5,590 nt of DNA from Pseudomonadota bacterium (GCA_021779875.1 JAJXZV010000410.1:1-5590), one strand, 5' to 3'; shown: positions 1 through 5,590, counted from the first letter of the stretch. The notes: generated from the sequence alone by a model not told the origin. Numbers and translations: made by a program.

Positions 1-408
1 GGCCGCGGCCACCCGGCCGCCGATGGTCACGAGGATGTCGTTGCCCTCGACCTTGGTGGTGTAGGGCATCAGGGATTCGACGTCGACCACCACGCGCGTG
101 CGGCCGTTGGCCTCGGCGGCCAGGACGGTGTCGACGCCGGCGGAGCGCACGTCGATGCGCCGCGACGCCAGCGCGAGCGTGGTGTTCGGCAGGTCGAAGG
201 CGATGCGCGCGGGCTTGTCGATGGTGAACGGCAGGGGCTGCGGCGCCGGGCCGCTCAGGTGGAGCTTCAGCTGCACCTGCTGCCCCTCCACGGTCTGCAC
301 GTCGAGGCTCTCGAGCTTGACCGGCGTGGCGGCGCGCGAGCCCAAGGGCAGCGCAACCGCGAGCGCCAGAGCCGCGAACAACGCCCTTCCTACCTGAAAA
401 TTGCTCAT
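1..408 (-). CDS. pilQ: PilQ, type IV pilus secretin, N-terminal part (cut by window edge)
   Basis: PilQ forms the outer-membrane secretin pore through which the type IV pilus passes. Only the first 136 codons lie here, in one open frame to base 1; the secretin core is outside the window. The start is ATG at 406-408, preceded by a good ribosome binding site. Residues 1-27 look like a Sec signal peptide: a short start containing one Arg, a hydrophobic run rich in Ala and Leu, then a likely cut after SRAA. The mature part begins TPVKLESLDV and reads like an AMIN domain (about residues 30-110, with FDLPNTTLAL and RTRVVVDVE). AMIN domains bind peptidoglycan and anchor PilQ in the wall. The gene follows pilP after 21 nt and is the fifth gene of the pilMNOPQ order. 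The identification rests on the AMIN-type sequence plus position. A different AMIN-containing secretin is unlikely in this context. Confidence 0.9.
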   Translation of the reverse strand, partial: MSNFQVGRALFAALALAVALPLGSRAATPVKLESLDVQTVEGQQVQLKLHLSGPAPQPLPFTIDKPARIAFDLPNTTLALASRRIDVRSAGVDTVLAAEANGRTRVVVDVESLMPYTTKVEGNDILVTIGGRVAAA

Positions 409-416
409 CCTACGTT

Positions 417-422
417 CTCCCT
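417..422 (-). promoter_or_regulatory. Ribosome binding site of pilQ
   Basis: On the minus strand AGGGAG stands 8 nt before the ATG at 408. It is a strong Shine-Dalgarno match. It supports this pilQ start, which is the only pil gene in the window not coupled by overlap or a very short gap to the one before it. Confidence 0.7.
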
Positions 423-429
423 AGTGGCT

Positions 430-948
430 TCAGTCGGCCAGCGCCAACGAAGCCGGTCGCTCGATGTAGCCGCCGAGACCATCGGGGATGATCTCGATCA
501 GGCTGATCTTGCTGCCACTGATTTGCGTGATCTTGCCGTCGTTCTGACCCAGGTAATTGCCCGGTTGCACCTTGTGCACCAACCCGTCCTTGGATTTCAC
601 GAGCCCATAGAGGGTGCCGGCCACCTTGAGCGTGCCGACCATCCTGAGGGTGTCGAGCGGGAAGTTCTCCAGGAATTCACGGTTGCGCCGCTCGCTGCGG
701 CGAGCCGCCGCCTGGCCGTTCGCGCTGCTCGGCCCCTGCGGCTGGAATGGCGAGCGCAGGTTGGCGGCCGAGTAGGCGTAAGTCTCGTACGGCTTGACCT
801 CCGGCAGCGGCTTGATGCGTCCGCCGGGCTTCTTCTTGGTCTCGGCGATCCACTTCTGAAGGTCCGACTGGCCGCTCGAGCAGCCGGCGGCCAGCAGGCA
901 CACGGCGAGGCCCGCGGCGATCGGGCGGGTCCACGGGGATTTGCTCAC
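430..948 (-). CDS. pilP: PilP, type IV pilus inner-membrane lipoprotein
   Basis: PilP is the periplasmic lipoprotein that connects the PilN/PilO inner-membrane complex to the PilQ secretin. The start I choose is GTG at 946-948, overlapping the pilO stop by 4 nt (GTGA). The frame is open far upstream, but only this start puts a lipoprotein signal at the N-terminus, giving 172 residues, close to the family's usual length. Residues 1-23 hold a Lys/Arg-containing start, a hydrophobic stretch and a lipobox ending LLAAGC, with Cys23 as the predicted lipidated residue. The -3 position is Ala rather than the usual Leu, a mild deviation. Residues 25-85 are a flexible linker that includes the SAANLRSPFQP segment typical of PilP. 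Residues 90-172 form the beta-rich C-terminal domain (MVGTLKVAGTLYGLVK, VQPGNYLGQNDGKI), the part known to contact PilQ. The call is firm from both sequence and gene order. Confidence 0.93.
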   Translation of the reverse strand: MSKSPWTRPIAAGLAVCLLAAGCSSGQSDLQKWIAETKKKPGGRIKPLPEVKPYETYAYSAANLRSPFQPQGPSSANGQAAARRSERRNREFLENFPLDTLRMVGTLKVAGTLYGLVKSKDGLVHKVQPGNYLGQNDGKITQISGSKISLIEIIPDGLGGYIERPASLALAD

Positions 949-1583
949 TTCTTGCCCCCCGTCTTCTTCTTGTCGCCGCCCGCGCCGCCCTCGTCCTCGA
1001 TGTAGCGGTAGGTCTTGGCGGTCACGTCCATGACCAGGTTGTCGTAGGCGCCCTTGTCGCTCGAGGGCGAGATCTGGATGTCGTGCAGGGTCACGATGCG
1101 CGGCAGCGCGGCGATGCCGCTGACGAACGCGCCGAACTCGTGGTAGCTGCCCACCAGCCGGATCTTGATCGGCAGCTCCGCGTAGAAGCCCTTGCTGCGC
1201 TCGCTGCCCGGCTCGAACAGCTTCTCCTGCAGACCCGCGGCGAGCCCGGTCTGCGAGATGTCGACCAGCAGGTTCGGCACCTCGGTCTTGCCCGGCAGCT
1301 GGCGCAACATCGCCCCGAAGGTGCGTTCCATCTCCGTGATCTGCGCACGGTACGCGTCCAGGTTCGCCGCGCGCTGCTGCTTGGTCGCGAATTGCTGGCG
1401 CAGGTCCGCCTCGTCCGATTCGGCCTTCTGCAGCACCGGCCGGTCCTCGTTCCACACCAGTACGTACCAGGCGACCGCCGTGCAGAACAGGAAGATCAGG
1501 CCCACGAAGAATATGCGGATCGCCACCGGCCAGCGGCCTGGATCGCGCGGATCGAGGGTCTTCAGTTGTTCGATCAGGTTCAT
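945..1583 (-). CDS. pilO: PilO, type IV pilus inner-membrane alignment protein
   Basis: PilO is a bitopic inner-membrane protein that pairs with PilN in the periplasm and helps transmit extension and retraction state between the cytoplasmic motor side and PilQ. The ATG at 1581-1583 overlaps the pilN stop (ATGA), giving 212 residues, which is normal for the family. A short cytoplasmic tail (MNLIEQLKTLDPRDPGRWP) precedes one membrane segment at about residues 21-44. A coiled-coil-like stretch follows at about 48-92 (rich in Glu, Gln, Lys and Ala). Then comes the ferredoxin-like periplasmic domain, about 100-192, with IKIRLVGSYHEFGAFVSGIA, the most recognisable PilO stretch. The C-terminus is a low-complexity Gly/Lys tail (GGDKKKTGGKK) that I would not expect to be structured. 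The frame is open well upstream of this ATG, but only this start leaves pilN intact and gives a proper PilO N-terminus. Confidence 0.95.
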   Translation of the reverse strand: MNLIEQLKTLDPRDPGRWPVAIRIFFVGLIFLFCTAVAWYVLVWNEDRPVLQKAESDEADLRQQFATKQQRAANLDAYRAQITEMERTFGAMLRQLPGKTEVPNLLVDISQTGLAAGLQEKLFEPGSERSKGFYAELPIKIRLVGSYHEFGAFVSGIAALPRIVTLHDIQISPSSDKGAYDNLVMDVTAKTYRYIEDEGGAGGDKKKTGGKK

Positions 1584-2170
1584 TTCGAGGCCACCTTCTT
1601 CACGGTGGTCGCACCGCTGTTCTCGAGATCGACGCCCACCGTGTCCGTGAACAGCGTGAACTTCGAGCCGCCGGTCGCGGAGTCCTTGGAGGCCTCGACC
1701 ACCTGCAGCACCGGATTGTCCATCCACACGGAGCCGTCGATGTTGCGCATGAACGTCGACACGCGCGTGCTCGACTGGGCGATTCCGTGGAGCTCGAGCT
1801 TGCGGCCGGTCTGCTTGATCTGGGTCAGGTACACGCCGTCGGGCACCGTCTTCACCAGTTCGTCGAACAGGTGCACGATCTCGGGACGGCTGCGCTGCAG
1901 CTTCTCGATGATCTCCATGCGGGCGACCAGGCGCTGCTTGCGGGTCTCGAGATCCTGGATGTCGGCGATCTGCGCGTCGAGCTTCACGATCTCCTTCTTC
2001 AGCAGGTTGTTCTTCTCGGTCTGCGCGTCGATCCAGCTCGAGTAGACCAGCTTGCCGCCGAGCGCGAACACGATCGCGGCGATCACCGCGCCGCCGGCGG
2101 CGACGCCGAATTCGCGGCGCCGGATCTTTCGCTGCTGGTCGCGCCAGGGCAGTAGGTTGATGCGGGGCAT
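1580..2170 (-). CDS. pilN: PilN, type IV pilus inner-membrane alignment protein
   Basis: PilN is the partner of PilO and the membrane anchor for PilM. The product is 196 residues. The N-terminal cytoplasmic peptide carries INLLPWR (residues 4-10), the conserved motif that inserts into the groove of PilM, so the ATG at 2168-2170 is certainly right. A basic stretch (RKIRRRE) is followed by one membrane segment at about 22-44, then a coiled coil at about 46-90 (TEKNNLLKKEIVKLDAQIAD). The ferredoxin-like periplasmic domain runs from about 95 to 180 (VPDGVYLTQIKQTGRKLELHG is the typical entry). The gene starts 9 nt after the pilM stop, with a weak AAAGG upstream, and its stop overlaps the pilO start, so translation is probably coupled. 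Product length and topology match the family. Confidence 0.96.
   Translation of the reverse strand: MPRINLLPWRDQQRKIRRREFGVAAGGAVIAAIVFALGGKLVYSSWIDAQTEKNNLLKKEIVKLDAQIADIQDLETRKQRLVARMEIIEKLQRSRPEIVHLFDELVKTVPDGVYLTQIKQTGRKLELHGIAQSSTRVSTFMRNIDGSVWMDNPVLQVVEASKDSATGGSKFTLFTDTVGVDLENSGATTVKKVASK
1591..1597 (-). promoter_or_regulatory. Ribosome binding site of pilO, inside the pilN 3' end
   Basis: AAGGTGG on the minus strand lies 7 nt before the pilO ATG, within the last codons of pilN. Together with the ATGA overlap it fixes the pilO start. Confidence 0.6.
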
Positions 2171-2179
2171 GGCGGGCCT

Positions 2180-3244
2180 TTAATCGAAGCTGCGCAGCGC
2201 GAGGCCGCACGCGGTGAGCAGGGCGGTCGCGTCGCGGCCGACGCCGAGCGCCTTGGCTTTCGAGGAGATCTTCATGTTGCCGAGAGGATCGCCCCGCTCG
2301 GCCGGCACGCCGACGCGGCTGGAGATCACCTCGGCGACGCCCGGGATGTTGGCGCAGCCGCCGCAGATCAGCATCTGGTCGGGCTGCGAACGGCCGCTGC
2401 CCGAGGCGAGGTAGAACTGCAGCGAGCGGCTGACCTGCTGGGTCATGTCGTCGATGAACGGATCGAGCACCTCGGGCTGGTAGTTGCTCGGCAGCCCGCC
2501 TTCCTTCTTGGCGCGGCCCGCCTCCTCCATGGTCAGCCCGTAGGTGCGCATGATCTCCTCGGTGAGCTGCTGGCCGCCGAAGGCGAAGTCGCGCGTGTAC
2601 ACGACCTTCATGTCCTTGAGCACGCTGAACGTGGTGCTGCTCGCACCGAAGTCGACCACGGCGACGGTGCGGTCCATGCCGCCGTCGGGCATCTGGTGGC
2701 GCATCAGCGTGCAGGCGTTCTCGAGCGCGAAGGCCTCCACGTCGACGATGTGCGCGGTGAGGCCCGAGGCCTGTACGGCCGCCTGCCGCTGCTCGACGTT
2801 CTCGGTGCGGGTCGCCACCAGCAGCACGTCGAGCATGTCCGGATCCTTCTCGGACGGCCCGATCACCTGGAAGTCGTAGCTCACTTCTTCCATGGGGAAG
2901 GGGATGTATTGGTCGGCCTGCAGCTCGACCTGGCCCTCGAGCTCGTTCTCGCCGAGGTTCTTCGGCATCTGGATGACCTTGGTGATCGCGGCGTCGCCGC
3001 TGATCGCGATGGCCGCGAGCCGGCTCTTGGCGCCCGAGCGCTTCACCGCGCGCCGGATCGCCTCGCCGACGGCTTCGGCGTCGACGATGGCCTTCTCGTT
3101 GATGGCGTTGTGCGGCGTGGGCTCGGCCGCATACGACTCGACACGGTACTGCCCGCCCGACATCGTGAGCTCGATGAGCTTCACCGACGAGGTGGTTATG
3201 TCAAGTCCGATTAACGGACGATGTCTCTTAGCGAACGACCACAC
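2180..3244 (-). CDS. pilM: PilM, actin-like cytoplasmic type IV pilus assembly protein
   Basis: PilM is a cytoplasmic ATP-binding protein of the actin/FtsA fold. It docks on the N-terminal peptide of PilN and links the alignment complex to the motor side of the pilus machine. The product is 354 residues, the usual size. The first phosphate loop is IGLDITTSSVKLIEL (about residues 12-26). The QADQYIPFPMEEVSYDF segment (109-125) is a strong PilM signature. The second phosphate loop is VAVVDFGASSTTFSVL (194-209). The adenosine-site stretch is LICGGCANIPGV (292-303). The start is GTG at 3242-3244, with AAGGA 8 nt upstream; the product then begins MWSFAKRHRPLIGLDI, which fits the family. It is the first gene of the operon. 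A GEMM-I riboswitch on the same strand ends about 250 nt upstream, so its expression probably depends on c-di-GMP. Identification is secure. Confidence 0.97.
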   Translation of the reverse strand: MWSFAKRHRPLIGLDITTSSVKLIELTMSGGQYRVESYAAEPTPHNAINEKAIVDAEAVGEAIRRAVKRSGAKSRLAAIAISGDAAITKVIQMPKNLGENELEGQVELQADQYIPFPMEEVSYDFQVIGPSEKDPDMLDVLLVATRTENVEQRQAAVQASGLTAHIVDVEAFALENACTLMRHQMPDGGMDRTVAVVDFGASSTTFSVLKDMKVVYTRDFAFGGQQLTEEIMRTYGLTMEEAGRAKKEGGLPSNYQPEVLDPFIDDMTQQVSRSLQFYLASGSGRSQPDQMLICGGCANIPGVAEVISSRVGVPAERGDPLGNMKISSKAKALGVGRDATALLTACGLALRSFD

Positions 3245-3252
3245 AAACTTTT

Positions 3253-3257
3253 TCCTT
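3253..3257 (-). promoter_or_regulatory. Ribosome binding site of pilM
   Basis: AAGGA on the minus strand sits in a purine-rich run, 8 nt before the GTG start of pilM. It supports the GTG and would be the natural target if the upstream riboswitch works by hiding the site. I see no clear complementary stretch in the leader that would do so. Confidence 0.6.
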
Positions 3258-3294
3258 TTCCGGTCAGTATCTTGGAGGTCGAAACTGGTGAATG

Positions 3295-3323
3295 AGATTA
3301 GCTATTGAGTTAAAACTTAGCAA
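3295..3323 (-). promoter_or_regulatory. Possible second, riboswitch-independent pilM promoter
   Basis: On the minus strand TTGCTA (3318-3323) and TAATCT (3295-3300) are spaced by exactly 17 nt within the AT-rich block. The matches to the sigma-70 consensus are modest (4 of 6 and 3 of 6). A transcript from here would start near 3288 and skip the riboswitch. In an AT-rich stretch such matches arise by chance, so this is only a candidate. Confidence 0.25.
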
Positions 3324-3338
3324 GAAACTGTTAAATGG

Positions 3339-3358
3339 ACCGTGAAACTACTCACGAT
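3339..3358 (-). other. Stem-loop in the pilM leader
   Basis: On the minus strand ATCGTGA pairs with TCACGGT (7 bp, one G-U) around the 6-nt loop GTAGTT. The flanking GGATC and GGTCC could form a competing pairing, so two alternative folds exist. No U run follows directly, so it does not look like an intrinsic terminator. It may be part of the expression platform or a protein-binding site; the role is unknown. Confidence 0.35.
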
Positions 3359-3493
3359 AAATGCGATCCAAGGGGGTCGATGGGCCGTGCGGGGCGCCAG
3401 GAGGGGCCCTGCGGCGTGCGATGTCGGGTGTCGGCTCATCCGTTCAGACCTCTGGCGCGCCGCGCGGAACGTCCGCGGCCGGCGACTGGTTGG

Positions 3494-3590
3494 TTCTGGT
3501 CTGGCAACCCCGCTATCCCCGGGCGTGCTGCGCCCGCATGAAGGACCGGTGGCTTTGCGTCCTCACCTTTCGATGAGTTTGCCCCAAGAA
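3494..3590 (-). ncRNA. GEMM-I (cyclic di-GMP class I) riboswitch aptamer upstream of pilMNOPQ
   Basis: Read on the minus strand, this carries the conserved GEMM-I blocks in order. GGGGCAAAC (3577-3585) is the entry strand. Helix CTCATC/GGTGAG (3572-3577 with 3562-3567) is capped by the GAAA tetraloop (3568-3571). GGACGCAAAGCCACCGG (3546-3562) is the core. A strong hairpin CGGGCG/CGCCCG follows (3531-3536 with 3520-3525, loop CAGCA). ATAGCGGGGTTGCC (3503-3516) is the closing strand. A bulged outer helix can form between 3584-3590 and 3494-3499. Aligned to the Vibrio Vc2 aptamer, the ligand-contacting G20, A47 and C92 correspond to minus-strand bases at 3582, 3555 and 3504, all conserved. The family senses c-di-GMP and controls downstream genes in cis; the next gene on this strand is pilM. 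The tetraloop receptor is less typical than the rest, and I cannot assign the on/off sense. No covariance-model score was run. Confidence 0.9.
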
Positions 3591-3598
3591 GCAGCGGT

Positions 3599-3627
3599 AA
3601 TATGCATGCGCCATCCCGCTCGAGCAA
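3599..3627 (-). promoter_or_regulatory. Candidate promoter of the riboswitch-pilMNOPQ transcript
   Basis: On the minus strand TTGCTC (3622-3627) and CATATT (3599-3604) are separated by 17 nt. The -10 match is 4 of 6 and the -35 match 3 of 6. The predicted transcript start, near 3590-3593, falls just before the first helix of the riboswitch, which is where a leader carrying the aptamer should begin. That positional fit is the main reason to report it. It lies within 50 nt of the mrcA start, so the two divergent genes would share control DNA. Confidence 0.4.
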
Positions 3628-3646
3628 TAAGTTAGAACGGTTTTCT

Positions 3647-5590
3647 GTGCCCAAACGTTACCTGGTTCTCATATCCCGCATATTTGTCTCGCTGGCCGCG
3701 CTCGCCCTGGCGGCCGTGTTCGCCAATGCCTGCGCCTACGTGTACCTGCGGCCCTCCCTGCCGGACGTGGAGAGCCTCCGGGACGTGCGGCTGCAGGTGC
3801 CGCTGCGCATCTACACGCGCGACGGGCGCCTGATGGCCTCGCTCGGCGAGCAGCGGCGCATCCCGGTGCGCTACGAGCAGCTGCCGCCGCTGCTGATCCA
3901 GGCATTCCTGGCCACGGAGGACGACCGCTTCTTCAAGCACCACGGCGTCGACTGGCAGGGCATCCTGCGCGCCGCGCTCGCCAACGCGCGCGCCGGCGGC
4001 ATCCGGCAGGGCGCGAGCACCATCACCATGCAGGTGGCGCGCGACATGTTCCTGAGCCCGCGCCGCGACATGAAGCGCAAGATCAGCGAGATCTACATCT
4101 CCCTGCTGATGGAGGCCGAGTTCACCAAGGAGGAGATCTTTTCCCTCTACGTGAACAAGATCTTCCTGGGCCAGCGCGCCTACGGCGTCGGCGCCGCCGC
4201 CGAGGTGTACTTCGGCAAGAGCCTCGAGCAGCTGAACCTCGCCGAGATCGCCACGCTGGCGGGACTGCCGACGGCGCCCTCCACGATCAACCCCGTGGCC
4301 AATCCCCAGGCCGCGACCGTGCGCCGCGCGCACGTGCTCGGCCGGATGCTCGATCTCGGCTACATCACGCGCGCCGATTACGACGCCGCCAAGGCCGTGC
4401 CCATGGAGTCGCGCCTGCATGGCCCGGCCATCGAGGTCGACGCGCCCTACGTGGCCGAGATGGTGCGCGCCGATATGCAGGCCAAGTACGGCGAGGCCAT
4501 CTACACCGCCGGGTACCGCGTCTACACCACGCTCGATTCGCGCTTGCAGACCGCGGCGACGGTGGCGCTGCGCACCGGCCTGCTCGAGTACGACCGGCGC
4601 CACGGCTGGCGCGGCGCCACCGCGAAACTCGATCCCTCGGCGCTCGGCTCGCCCGAGACCCTGGACGCCGCCCTGGAGGGCTTCCCGGTGATCGGCGGGC
4701 TGCGCCCGGCGGCGGTGCTGCGGGTCGATGCGCGCAGCGCGCGCCTGTACGTCAAGGGCTTGGGCGCCATGAACCTGCCCTGGGACCGGCTGTCCTGGGC
4801 GCGGCGCGAACTGCCCGACGGCGGCGTCGATCGCGCCCCGCAGCAGGCCGCCGACGTGCTCAAGCGCGCCGAGGTCGTCTACACCGTGGGCGCGAGCGCC
4901 GACAAGCTGCAGCTGGTGCAGGTCCCCGAGGCGCAGAGTGCGCTGGTGTCGCTCGACCCGCGCGACGGCGCCGTGGTCGCGCTGGTCGGGGGCTTCGACT
5001 TCGCCCGCAGCAAGTTCAACCGCGTCACCCAGGCGCGCCGCCAGCCGGGCTCGAGCTTCAAGCCCTTCATCTACGCGGCCGCCTTCGACAAGGGCTTCAC
5101 CCCGGCGAGCGTGCTGCTCGATGCGCCCATCGTGCTCGACGACACCGGCTCCGAGCAGGCCTGGCGGCCGAAGGACAACGAAGGCGACTTCTACGGCCCG
5201 ATGCGCCTGCGCGAGGCGCTGGCGCACTCGCGCAACCTCGTCACCATCCGGCTGCTGCGCGACATCGGGGTCGAATACGCGCGCGACTACGTGACCCGCT
5301 TCGGCTTCGGGAAATCCGAGGTGCCGGACGACATGACCATGGCGCTCGGCACCGCGGAGCTGAGCCCGCTGCAGATGGCGGCCGGCTACGCCACGTTCGC
5401 GAACGGCGGCTTCCGCGTCACGCCGTACTACCTCGACCGGGTCGAGGATGCCGACGGCAAGGTGCTGCAGCAGGCGGCGCCCCTGATCGCATGTCCCGAG
5501 TGCGTGCGCGCCGACGCCACCGCGTCGCCGGCGCCGGCCGGCGCCCGCGGCGCCGACCTCGACTACGGGGCGCGCGACGGCCGCACGCTC
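3647..5590 (+). CDS. mrcA: Penicillin-binding protein 1A, bifunctional peptidoglycan synthase (C-terminus cut by window edge)
   Basis: PBP1A polymerises lipid II into glycan strands and cross-links the peptides, working from the inner membrane into the periplasm. 648 codons are present; the family is usually about 800-850. A membrane anchor spans about residues 8-34. The glycosyltransferase domain (GT51, about 50-225) has ATEDDRFFKHHG with catalytic Glu91, QGASTITMQ (121-129), RKISE (144-148), KEEIFSLYVNKIFLG (161-175) and LAGLPTAPSTINP (204-216). GYRVYTTLD (289-297) enters the linker, followed by an OB-like insert (about 320-430) as in PBP1A rather than PBP1B. The transpeptidase domain shows SSFK with nucleophile Ser469 and SRN (528-530); the KTG box lies beyond the edge. 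CPEC (616-619) is a segment I recall from gammaproteobacterial PBP1A. I use GTG at 3647 because it gives the usual short N-terminus; an in-frame ATG at 3602 would add 15 residues. The ribosome site is weak for both. Confidence 0.93.
   Translation, partial: MPKRYLVLISRIFVSLAALALAAVFANACAYVYLRPSLPDVESLRDVRLQVPLRIYTRDGRLMASLGEQRRIPVRYEQLPPLLIQAFLATEDDRFFKHHGVDWQGILRAALANARAGGIRQGASTITMQVARDMFLSPRRDMKRKISEIYISLLMEAEFTKEEIFSLYVNKIFLGQRAYGVGAAAEVYFGKSLEQLNLAEIATLAGLPTAPSTINPVANPQAATVRRAHVLGRMLDLGYITRADYDAAKAVPMESRLHGPAIEVDAPYVAEMVRADMQAKYGEAIYTAGYRVYTTLDSRLQTAATVALRTGLLEYDRRHGWRGATAKLDPSALGSPETLDAALEGFPVIGGLRPAAVLRVDARSARLYVKGLGAMNLPWDRLSWARRELPDGGVDRAPQQAADVLKRAEVVYTVGASADKLQLVQVPEAQSALVSLDPRDGAVVALVGGFDFARSKFNRVTQARRQPGSSFKPFIYAAAFDKGFTPASVLLDAPIVLDDTGSEQAWRPKDNEGDFYGPMRLREALAHSRNLVTIRLLRDIGVEYARDYVTRFGFGKSEVPDDMTMALGTAELSPLQMAAGYATFANGGFRVTPYYLDRVEDADGKVLQQAAPLIACPECVRADATASPAPAGARGADLDYGARDGRTL

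Larger units (their letters stand above)
3245..3493 (-). other. Long pilM leader between riboswitch and start codon, with an AT-rich half
   Basis: No gene is supported in this stretch; small open frames across it are short, look like GC-rich noise and match no family I know. It splits in two. Bases 3361-3493 are very GC-rich, with a local hairpin around 3467-3483 (CGCGGA against TCCGCG on the minus strand). Bases 3241-3360 are only about 38% G+C by my hand count, in strong contrast with the genes either side. If the riboswitch is the 5' end of the pil mRNA, this is the expression platform. The AT-rich half could also hold an internal promoter. I see no standard intrinsic terminator (strong stem followed by a U run) in it. 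Confidence 0.55.

Noticed and set aside
259..1005. Plus-strand open frame of 248 codons across pilP and its flanks
   Set aside because: It is opposite pilP, whose lipobox and family motifs are clear; the plus-strand product shows no recognisable domain.
949..1455. Upstream extension of the pilP frame to an ATG at 1455
   Set aside because: It would run through pilO and produce low-complexity Arg/Ala/Gly sequence. The GTG at 948 gives a proper lipoprotein signal and the normal length.
1584..2210. Upstream extension of the pilO frame to an ATG at 2210
   Set aside because: The added sequence is Arg-rich shadow of pilN and would overlap the end of pilM. The ATG at 1583 has a good ribosome site and a family-like N-terminus.
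3467..3483. GC-rich hairpin just after the riboswitch as an intrinsic terminator
   Set aside because: The stem is only about 6 bp and is followed by more GC-rich sequence, not a U run.
3494..3590. Reading the riboswitch as a leader of mrcA on the plus strand
   Set aside because: All conserved GEMM-I blocks read 5' to 3' on the minus strand only, which points to pilM.
3335..3654. Several small open frames on both strands in the pilM-mrcA intergenic region
   Set aside because: They overlap each other and the riboswitch, have Arg/Ala/Pro-rich noise-like products and no convincing ribosome sites. The RNA motif explains the sequence better.
3632..5227. Long open frame of 531 codons on the minus strand, antisense to mrcA
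   Set aside because: It is very rich in Arg, Ala, Gly, His, Val and Gln, has no domain I recognise and lies opposite an unmistakable PBP1A. GC-rich genes often leave an open antisense frame by third-position bias.

Overview
This window looks like a chromosomal housekeeping locus from a GC-rich Gram-negative bacterium. It is most likely a gammaproteobacterium, because the type IV pilus alignment operon pilMNOPQ lies head-to-head with mrcA (PBP1A), an arrangement familiar from pseudomonads and xanthomonads. The PBP1A also keeps the CPEC-containing segment that I recall from gammaproteobacterial PBP1A. I cannot name a genus.

Layout. Bases 1-3244, minus strand: pilM, pilN, pilO, pilP and the 5' part of pilQ, in that order of transcription. 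The genes are tightly packed: a 9-nt gap pilM/pilN, 4-nt overlaps pilN/pilO and pilO/pilP, and a 21-nt gap pilP/pilQ. pilQ runs off the left edge and pilP uses a GTG start. Bases 3245-3646: a 402-nt divergent intergenic region. Bases 3647-5590, plus strand: mrcA, cut by the right edge before the KTG box of the transpeptidase domain.

The most interesting element is in the intergenic region. On the minus strand, at about 3494-3590, there is a very recognisable GEMM-I (cyclic di-GMP class I) riboswitch aptamer, oriented toward pilM. It has the GCAAAC entry strand, a GAAA-capped helix, the invariant ACGCAAAGCC core, a strong second hairpin and the TAGCGGGGTTGCC closing strand. The bases matching the ligand-contacting G20, A47 and C92 of the Vibrio Vc2 aptamer are all present, which favours c-di-GMP over cyclic AMP-GMP. 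A plausible minus-strand promoter sits just upstream, so its transcript would start a few bases before the aptamer. A leader of about 250 nt, unusually AT-rich in its pilM-proximal half, separates aptamer and gene.

How it fits together. PilM (cytoplasmic, actin-like) binds the N-terminus of PilN. PilN and PilO form the inner-membrane heterodimer, and the lipoprotein PilP links it to the PilQ outer-membrane secretin, whose AMIN domain binds peptidoglycan. The divergent gene makes peptidoglycan. The riboswitch suggests that the whole alignment complex is set by c-di-GMP at the RNA level. I found no tRNA, rRNA, CRISPR array, insertion sequence or sign of recent transfer.
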